11,156 nt of DNA, taken from NCBI GenBank assembly GCA_005777415.1, contig SXMI01000044.1, forward strand, positions 1-11,156. The letters run 5' to 3'. Within the stretch, counting starts at the first letter, position 1. Each line of letters begins with the position of its first letter. The position numbers were made by a program, and so were the translations under genes. The notes under the pieces were generated by a model. That model was not told where the DNA came from. It made no database searches and saw nothing but the letters and a program-made list of their open reading frames with translations. Origin of the DNA: Actinomycetota bacterium (GTDB lineage Bacteria; Actinomycetota; Acidimicrobiia; Acidimicrobiales; Microtrichaceae). Shown here in pieces: positions 6,529-11,156 of this stretch.

Positions 6529-6581
6529 CCGACCGCACCAACCGGCCAGATCACCCGGCCGCACCACGCCGGCCGCACCAC
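6529..6581. repeat. 13-bp direct repeat in the ArsA/DUF5304-like gap
   Basis: Ccggccgcaccac occurs exactly at 6555-6567 and 6569-6581, with a copy carrying two changes at 6529-6541. The repeats lie between the ArsA stop (6612) and the preferred downstream start (6477). They contain GC-rich self-complementary parts (ccggc/gccgg) but no following T-run, so I do not call a terminator. I see nothing else in this 134-bp gap. Confidence 0.65.
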
Positions 6582-6611
6582 CGGCGCGAGCGTCGGGCCC
6601 GACCCGGCGCC

Positions 6612-7811
6612 TCAGCTCGCCGGCGCGTCGAACCGCACGCGCAGCTCTCCGTCGGCGAACCGCGCCGAACGCACCTCCCGGCGACGCAACGACGCCGGCA
6701 ACGGAAGGGACCGCCGAAGCGCCCCGAGCGTGACGACGAGGTCGTCGCCCACGGTCGCCACGTCGAGCTCGTCGGCGTCGGCCTGCGGCAGTCCCACCAC
6801 GAGCACGGGTCCGTCCGGACCCTCCTCCACGCGGAGCGGCCGGCCCTCCACCAGCTGCGCGGACGGATCCACCTCACCCCAGGTCCGGGCCGCCAGCGCC
6901 AGCAGGTCGTCGATGCCCCCGAGCTCGTCGGCGGTCAGATCGGCCCGGAACACCGGGAGCGGGTCGAAATCGGCTCGGATCCGTTCGAGGTGACGGGCCT
7001 GGGTCCGCCGCCAACCGTCGAGGAACGGGGCGTCGGCGTCGTCGGGCAGGACACGGTTCACCACCACCCCGTCGACCGAGTAGCCGAACAGCGACAACGA
7101 CGCCCAGGTCCGGCGGGCCTCGGCCAGCACCATCTGCTCGGGCTGGACCACGAGCCGCACCGAGGTGGCCGTCGGGTCGGCCAGGGCGATGCGGACCGCG
7201 TCGATCCGATCGAGCAGGTCCGAGCCCGCGACGAACACCTCGTCGCGGGCGATCGGCAGGTTGGTGAACCGGCCGAGCACCGGCCGGGCCAACCGGTGGA
7301 GCCGTCGGGATGCGCCGAGGAGGCGATCGCTGTACCAACCCAGCAGATCGGGCAACGAGAGGAGCCGGACGGTCTCGGCGGTCGGTCCGCAGTCGACGAC
7401 GATGACGTCGAACTCGCCGACCGACCCGAGCCGCTGGATCTCCAGCAGGGCCACCAGGTCGTCCAGGCCCGGCAGGACGGACAGCTCCTCGGCCTCGACC
7501 GAGCGGACCCCCGCCCAGTCGAACACCTCGAGCAGCCACTCCCGGACCTCACCCCAGTGCTCCTCGAGCCGCTGGCGGGCGTCGACCTGCTGGGCCCACA
7601 ACCCCGGCACCACCTCGCGGAGCTCGGTCGCCAGGGGGACGCCGAGCGCATCGGCGAGCGAGTGCGCCGGGTCCGCCGAGGTCAATGCGACCCGGCGACC
7701 GGCATCGGCCAGGTGGAGCGCCGCGGCGGCGGCGGTCGTGGTCTTGCCCACGCCACCCTTCCCGGTGAACAGCACGACCCGGGTGGCCCCGGGTCCGGTG
7801 TCGGCGCTCAC
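6612..7811 (-). CDS. ArsA/GET3-type ATPase with C-terminal HSP20-like domain
   Basis: The protein has 399 residues from GTG 7811. Its SIMIBI-class ATPase features are the deviant Walker A GKGGVGKTT (17-25), switch I DPAHSL (47-52), VVDCGPTAET (138-147, with the Mg-coordinating Asp140), and VVVNRVLPD (259-267). Residues about 325-397 (VLVVGLPQADADELDVATVGDDLVVTL to GELRVRF) match the HSP20-like domain often found at the end of bacterial ArsA proteins. There is a single ATPase domain, so it should work as a homodimer. The only cysteine is Cys141, so neither the arsenite-binding Cys triad of ArsA nor the GET3 CXXC zinc motif is present. Arsenic export is therefore unlikely; a client-protein or membrane-related chaperone role is more plausible. 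GTG 7811 overlaps the membrane protein's TGA by four bases (GTGA), indicating coupled translation. The open frame continues to 8597, but that extension lies over other genes. Confidence 0.93.
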   Translation of the reverse strand: MSADTGPGATRVVLFTGKGGVGKTTTAAAAALHLADAGRRVALTSADPAHSLADALGVPLATELREVVPGLWAQQVDARQRLEEHWGEVREWLLEVFDWAGVRSVEAEELSVLPGLDDLVALLEIQRLGSVGEFDVIVVDCGPTAETVRLLSLPDLLGWYSDRLLGASRRLHRLARPVLGRFTNLPIARDEVFVAGSDLLDRIDAVRIALADPTATSVRLVVQPEQMVLAEARRTWASLSLFGYSVDGVVVNRVLPDDADAPFLDGWRRTQARHLERIRADFDPLPVFRADLTADELGGIDDLLALAARTWGEVDPSAQLVEGRPLRVEEGPDGPVLVVGLPQADADELDVATVGDDLVVTLGALRRSLPLPASLRRREVRSARFADGELRVRFDAPAS

Positions 7812-8344
7812 CGGGGACCGGCGTCGCGCCGGGGTGGGAACACCCCGTGGCGGGCGCCCCACAGTCCGCACCACCCCAGTCCGAGGATCGGCGCCAGCGT
7901 GCCGAACGCGAGCGGGGTGAAGGGCCGGACCGCTGCACCGGCCACCACGACGACGACCTGCACCGCCAACGACGCGAGCAGCGGCGTGCGCACCGACGAC
8001 GGCGCCGAACCCGCCAGGAAGAACAACCCGCCGATCCCGATCTCGACGGTGCGGCTCCGGCCGGCGGCGAACAGCACATCGACGATGAACAGCGCGCAGC
8101 CCCCGACGAAGCAGCCGAGCGCCACCACGAAGAACACGAGTACGAACGTGTCCGGCCACGCCGCGGCCAGCGCGGTGACGACGGCGAGCACCGCCGTCGA
8201 GGCCAGCGAGGTGCGCACGATCCACCGGCCGGGCACCTGGTCGCCGAACGCCTCCCGGAACCGCTCCTCCCGCTCGGCCCGGTCCTCGTCCCGGCGGGCC
8301 TCGACCCGGGCCCGCGCCTCGGCGGCGGTCTCTCGTTCGCTCAC
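7808..8344 (-). CDS. Small multi-pass membrane protein of unknown function
   Basis: There are 178 residues from GTG 8344. Residues 2-35 are highly charged (Glu/Arg-rich) and probably a cytoplasmic helix. Hydrophobic segments lie at about 42-62, 66-92, 99-113, 118-139 and 142-163, giving four or five membrane spans. The end, PLAFGTLAPILGLGWCGLWG followed by a basic tail ARHGVFPPRR, is probably cytoplasmic by the positive-inside rule if the number of spans is even. I do not recognise a family. The gene sits between queG and the ArsA gene with a GTGA 4-bp overlap at both ends, so all three are very likely translated from one mRNA. This makes it a candidate partner or membrane anchor for the ArsA ATPase. 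An ATG at 8365 is possible in frame but would overlap queG by 25 bp. Confidence 0.85.
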   Translation of the reverse strand: MSERETAAEARARVEARRDEDRAEREERFREAFGDQVPGRWIVRTSLASTAVLAVVTALAAAWPDTFVLVFFVVALGCFVGGCALFIVDVLFAAGRSRTVEIGIGGLFFLAGSAPSSVRTPLLASLAVQVVVVVAGAAVRPFTPLAFGTLAPILGLGWCGLWGARHGVFPPRRDAGPR

Positions 8345-9555
8345 GGTGCGCCATCCTCCCAGCACTCGAGCTCCGCCGCCACGACAGCCCGACCGGCGAC
8401 GCCCGGCAGGTCGAGCAGGTGGTGCAGCCCGAGGCGCAGTGCAGCCCAGGCGGCGTGCTCGGCGAGCAGGTCGTCGTCACGCAGGTACCGGGCCAGGACC
8501 TGTTCGGTCCGCTCCCGGGCCACCGCCGTGCCGACCGCCGGACCCCCGGCGTTGCCCAGCGCCACCAGGGCGTTGCGACGGACGACCCGGAGGTCACGGT
8601 CCGGGATGTACCAGTGGCCGACCACCGCCAGCACCTCGTCGTCGCCGGACTCGAGCAGCCACCACAGGTCGATCAGCCCCGGCCGTGTCGGTGACAGCAC
8701 CCGGCGTCCGCCGACCCGCTGGTTGGGGGGGCACACCTCCTGGCAGTCGTCGCAGCCGTACAGGTGCCCGCCGAGCGCGGCCCGGTAGGAGCGCGGGAAC
8801 GAGCCGGGGACCTGGACCAGCCAGGCCAGGCACCGGCGGGCGTCCAGGACCCCGGGCGCCACGAGCGCTCCGGTCGGACACCCGTCCAGACACCGCCGGC
8901 ACGTGCCGCAGCCGTCATCGACGGGTCCCGGGGCCGGGGTCAACCACGCATCGGTCACGACCGACCCCAACACGAACCAGCTGCCCTCGCCGGGCAGGAG
9001 CACGTTGGTGTTGCGGCCCGACCAGCCGAGACCGGCGCGGACCGCCACGGACCGGTCGACCATGGAGTTGTCGTCGGCGAACACCAGCGCCCGGTGGCCG
9101 GCGGCGCGCAGCGTCGACGCCACCTCCCCCAGCGCCGCCCGGAGCGGCTCGTAGGCGTCGACCCGGGCGTAGCGCGCCACGGTCCCGACCGGGGCCGTCG
9201 CTCCGTCGCCGGCCGACGGCGTCGCGCCGCGTTCCGCGTAGCGCCACGCTGCGGCCACCAGTGACCGGGCTCCGGCGAGGGAGCGACCGGGGTCGGTCGA
9301 CCGCTCGGGGTTGCGGTACGTGAACTGCATGCCACCGTGCAGGCCGTCGGCCTTTCGCTTTTCGAGGATCTCCCGCGTAGCGTTGAAGGGGTCAGCGTCA
9401 GCGACGCCCACGTGGTCGATCCCAGCGGCCGCAGCAGCGTCGAGGACACGCCGGGTCAGGTGGTCATCGGGCCCGGTCGGCAACGAGGAGTCAGACGTGG
9501 GCACGTCACCATGGTTGCCGCTCTGGGGCAGAGCGGACGACCCGAACGAACTCAT
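8341..9555 (-). CDS. queG: Epoxyqueuosine reductase QueG
   Basis: QueG reduces epoxyqueuosine to queuosine in the tRNA anticodon, using cobalamin and two [4Fe-4S] clusters. Counting from ATG 9555 (404 residues), the first cluster motif is CGTCRRCLDGCPTGAL (Cys216, 219, 222, 226), the linking Cys is C242 in ARRCLAW, and the second motif is YGCDDCQEVCPPNQ (268, 271, 275). The AGLGWSGRNTNVLLPGEGSW block (174-193) corresponds to AGLGW.GK in QueG. Asp161 of FADD aligns with the catalytic Asp of the FVDSAP motif in E. coli QueG, although the surrounding residues differ. The C-terminal RRNALVALGNAG region is the expected HEAT-like tail. The start is uncertain: neither ATG 9555 nor GTG 9504 (387 residues, the usual family length) has a Shine-Dalgarno sequence. 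The stop overlaps the membrane protein start by four bases. A related cobalamin/Fe-S reductase with another substrate is the main alternative. Confidence 0.88.
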   Translation of the reverse strand: MSSFGSSALPQSGNHGDVPTSDSSLPTGPDDHLTRRVLDAAAAAGIDHVGVADADPFNATREILEKRKADGLHGGMQFTYRNPERSTDPGRSLAGARSLVAAAWRYAERGATPSAGDGATAPVGTVARYARVDAYEPLRAALGEVASTLRAAGHRALVFADDNSMVDRSVAVRAGLGWSGRNTNVLLPGEGSWFVLGSVVTDAWLTPAPGPVDDGCGTCRRCLDGCPTGALVAPGVLDARRCLAWLVQVPGSFPRSYRAALGGHLYGCDDCQEVCPPNQRVGGRRVLSPTRPGLIDLWWLLESGDDEVLAVVGHWYIPDRDLRVVRRNALVALGNAGGPAVGTAVARERTEQVLARYLRDDDLLAEHAAWAALRLGLHHLLDLPGVAGRAVVAAELECWEDGAP

Positions 9556-9591
9556 CCGACGCGGGCGCGCCGCGTACCCGGCAGGTTCCCG

Positions 9592-10563
9592 GTGAGCGTC
9601 CCGGTCGCAGCCGCCGTCATCCTGGGCGCCATGCTCCTGCTCGTCGTCGCCACGATGCTGATCGAGCAGGGCGGTCGCATCGTGCAGCGGGTCCGTCTGG
9701 CCGCACCGAGCAGCCCTGCGGTATCGGTGGTCGAACCGGAAGCGGAGCCGGTCGTCCAGCAGCCGGCGGCAGTTCCCGAGCCGGTGGCCGCGGTTGCCGC
9801 CGTCGAGCCTGAGCCTGAGCCGGTGCCCGAGCCGGTGCCTGAGCCTGAGCCGGTGGCCGAGCCGGTGGCTGCGGTTGCCGCCGTCCAGCCTGAGCCTGAG
9901 CCGGTGCCCGCCGGCGGGGTCGCCCGTGACGCACTCGTCATCGGCAGCAGCTCCATCTCGGTGCGCGACCGGGCGAGCGTCGACACGCTGACGGGGGTCC
10001 TGCTCGGGGCCTACGTGGCGTCCGGAGGCCCGGCCGCCAAGCGGGCGGCCGCCTGGGTCACCGCGGCGGCGACACCGCCGAGCCTCGATGCCGACACCTT
10101 CGCCGCAGGCGTGGACCTGCGCGGCCGGATCGGACGGGTCACGACCCTGCTGCGCTGCGACGACCGTGACGTCACGTGGATCACCCGCCGCCACGACGTC
10201 GACATCGAGCTCGGACTCCGGCGAACGCCCGTCCAGGACCCGGTGCTCGAGGGGCTGCTCGTCTGGTGGCGCTCGACCCGTTCCGTGCCGGTGGTCCTGA
10301 GCACCGCCCAGGCGAGCGAGCTCGCCAGCTCCATCGCGGCGGTCGAGGACCAGCTCGACGGGCACCCCTGGGCCGACGTCGTGACCCGACTCCGCACGGC
10401 GCTGCTCGACGGGGTGGTGCACGAACGCGAGGTCCTGCTCGACGTGGCGGGCGAGAACGCCGCCGGGGGCGGGGCCGAGACGCAGGAGGACGCGCCGGGC
10501 ATCCCGGGTCGACCTCCGCTCAGCGCGAGGCGCGGGCCCACGCCAGCAGCTCGGCGCTCCTGA
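9592..10563 (+). CDS. Membrane-anchored protein with Pro/Glu/Val repeat linker; C-terminal domain not recognised
   Basis: There are 323 residues from GTG 9592, with a weak GGCAGG six bases upstream. One N-terminal membrane helix (about 4-24, AAAVILGAMLLLVVATMLI) is followed by EQGGRIVQRVR, whose positive charge suggests the C-terminal part stays in the cytoplasm. Residues about 45-108 are a Pro/Glu/Val/Ala linker with two long repeats. The folded part (about 110-285) begins ARDALVIGSSSISVRD and includes LTGVLLGAYVASGG, IGRVTTLLRCDDRDVTWIT and LEGLLVWWRSTRSVPVVLS; I know no family for it. The last 30 residues are Pro/Arg-rich and lie over the antisense end of the NYN gene. The gene is divergent from queG, 36 bp away if ATG 9555 is used. 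The open frame extends upstream to 9337, but over queG. Third-position GC is high and matches its neighbours, which supports it being a real gene. Confidence 0.75.
   Translation: MSVPVAAAVILGAMLLLVVATMLIEQGGRIVQRVRLAAPSSPAVSVVEPEAEPVVQQPAAVPEPVAAVAAVEPEPEPVPEPVPEPEPVAEPVAAVAAVQPEPEPVPAGGVARDALVIGSSSISVRDRASVDTLTGVLLGAYVASGGPAAKRAAAWVTAAATPPSLDADTFAAGVDLRGRIGRVTTLLRCDDRDVTWITRRHDVDIELGLRRTPVQDPVLEGLLVWWRSTRSVPVVLSTAQASELASSIAAVEDQLDGHPWADVVTRLRTALLDGVVHEREVLLDVAGENAAGGGAETQEDAPGIPGRPPLSARRGPTPAARRS
9778..9910 (+). repeat. 52-bp direct repeat coding the Pro/Glu/Val linker
   Basis: The copies at 9778-9829 and 9859-9910 differ at two bases and are 81 bp apart, keeping the reading frame. Each encodes E-P-V-A-A-V-A-A-V followed by a Pro-Glu run. 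Between them is further gagcctgagccggtg-type sequence, so the region is an imperfect nested repeat prone to length change. Confidence 0.9.
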
Positions 10564-11156
10564 GGAGGTTCGCCCCGAACGGGCGCACGCCGTCGCGCAC
10601 TCGCCGGTCCGAGCTGACCACCACGACCGGCCGGTCGACCGGGAGCGTCGGCACCACCCCGATCAGCACGTCGTCCGCCTCCACGCCGACGGGACTGAAG
10701 TGCGTCCGGACGCCGAGGGGCACGTGCACGGCCGGCCGCTCCCCCACCTCACCGCCGTCGAACACGACGTGCACCTCGGCGCCGGTCCGCGACCGCAGAT
10801 CGGTGAGCAGTCGGACGACCTGGTCACGCTGCTCGGACGGTCCCAGGTCCGGCCAGGCCGACATGGACAGGTTGTAGCCATCGACCAGCACCACGACCTG
10901 CGGTGCACGGAGCAGCTGGTCGACCCCCTCGACCGTTCCCTCGACCACCCCGCGGCGCAGCGGCAGCGGCACCCGACGGCGCCGCACCCGGGACGCCGGC
11001 CGCGACCCGCTCGGCGCGAGGCCGGCACCGGCACCGGCACCGTCACCCGGGGCCTCGGGCGGCTCGAGGCTGGCCCGGAGGCTGCCGGCAGCCCGGTCGA
11101 GCTCCTCAAGCACCCGGACCAGGTCGTCCAGCGCGGTGCGCCGGGCCGCCTCGACC
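10520..11156 (-). CDS. YacP-like NYN-domain ribonuclease, C-terminal part (5' end outside window)
   Basis: The frame stays open to the window edge through VEAARRTALDDLVRVLEEL, so the start lies beyond 11156; the GTG at 11113 is only an internal codon. The visible 211 residues begin with a helical segment and a Gly/Ala/Pro/Arg-rich linker, followed by a PIN-like NYN domain. Its acidic motifs are VVVLVDGYNLSM (Asp92 of the fragment), VHVVFDGG (Asp133), VEADDVL (Glu159, Asp161, Asp162) and VVVSSDRRVRD (Asp183), the expected metal-binding set. The family includes Bacillus YacP/Rae1, a ribosome-associated mRNA endonuclease; actinobacterial versions carry a longer N-terminal region. An RNA-cleaving role is likely; the target is unknown. 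Its 3' end overlaps the convergent plus-strand gene by 44 bp. Confidence 0.88.
   Translation of the reverse strand, partial: VEAARRTALDDLVRVLEELDRAAGSLRASLEPPEAPGDGAGAGAGLAPSGSRPASRVRRRRVPLPLRRGVVEGTVEGVDQLLRAPQVVVLVDGYNLSMSAWPDLGPSEQRDQVVRLLTDLRSRTGAEVHVVFDGGEVGERPAVHVPLGVRTHFSPVGVEADDVLIGVVPTLPVDRPVVVVSSDRRVRDGVRPFGANLLRSAELLAWARASR

Noticed and set aside
6555..6581. Rho-independent terminator after the ArsA gene
   Set aside because: Short GC-rich inverted parts exist but no T-run follows on either strand.
6612..7811. Arsenic resistance operon
   Set aside because: The ATPase lacks the metal-binding cysteines, and no arsB, acr3, arsC, arsD or arsR gene is present.
7812..8597. Upstream extension of the ArsA gene to 8597
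   Set aside because: The extension lies over the membrane protein and queG in another frame and shows no conserved sequence; GTG 7811 gives the normal ArsA N-terminus just before the P-loop.
5736..9323. Stop-free plus-strand frame of 1195 codons
   Set aside because: It is Arg/Pro/Gly-rich without domains and lies opposite the DUF5304-like, ArsA, membrane and queG genes, whose protein motifs are clear. Long antisense open frames are expected at this GC content.
9556..10422. Upstream in-frame extension of queG to 10422
   Set aside because: The added residues are low-complexity His/Arg/Asp-rich repeats created by the antisense Pro/Glu/Val linker; QueG homology begins near residue 30 from ATG 9555.
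1..11156. Defence island, prophage or transposon
   Set aside because: Apart from the HNH fragment, no nuclease-helicase, toxin-antitoxin, integrase or transposase genes and no terminal inverted repeats were seen; composition is uniform.

Overview
This looks like chromosomal DNA from a high-GC actinobacterium. The evidence is very GC-rich third codon positions, frequent GTG starts, few Shine-Dalgarno sequences, a DUF222-type HNH gene, and TANNNT -10 boxes placed directly before start codons. The gene set (ArsA with an HSP20-like tail, ROK kinase, DUF5304-like protein, actinobacterial-type QueG, YacP-like NYN protein) suggests class Acidimicrobiia or a relative, but I cannot place it more closely from one window. 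I see no tRNA, rRNA, CRISPR array, insertion sequence or phage gene.

Layout. Positions 1-681 (+) hold the 3' part of an HNH endonuclease gene, tail to tail with an ACT-domain gene (685-1290, -). A repeat-bearing divergent region (1291-1456) separates that gene from a TetR-family regulator (1457-2071, +). Next comes a run of seven minus-strand genes, read from right to left: epoxyqueuosine reductase queG (8341-9555), a small multi-pass membrane protein (7808-8344), an ArsA/GET3-type ATPase (6612-7811), a small DUF5304-like protein with an octapeptide repeat (6064-6477), a coiled-coil protein resembling an SMC ATPase that has lost its Walker A motif (4303-5988), a ROK sugar kinase (3297-4328), and an AlaC-type alanine aminotransferase (2098-3273). 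The first three are chained by GTGA 4-bp start/stop overlaps, and the SMC-like gene overlaps the kinase, so at least part of the run is probably one operon. Divergent from queG is a membrane-anchored protein with a Pro/Glu/Val repeat linker and an unrecognised C-terminal domain (9592-10563, +). Its 3' end overlaps, in antisense, a YacP-like NYN-domain protein (10520 to the window edge, -).

The recognisable activities are central metabolism (pyruvate/alanine exchange, sugar phosphorylation), tRNA modification (queuosine), protein or membrane handling (ArsA/HSP20) and RNA turnover (NYN). I do not see a defence island or a biosynthetic cluster. The most interesting parts are the degenerate SMC-like protein between the DUF5304-like gene and the kinase, the cysteine-poor ArsA coupled to queG through a membrane protein, the orphan anchored Pro/Glu/Val protein, and short direct repeats at several gene borders. 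There is no stretch over 300 bases without a gene; the largest gaps are 1291-1456 and 6478-6611.
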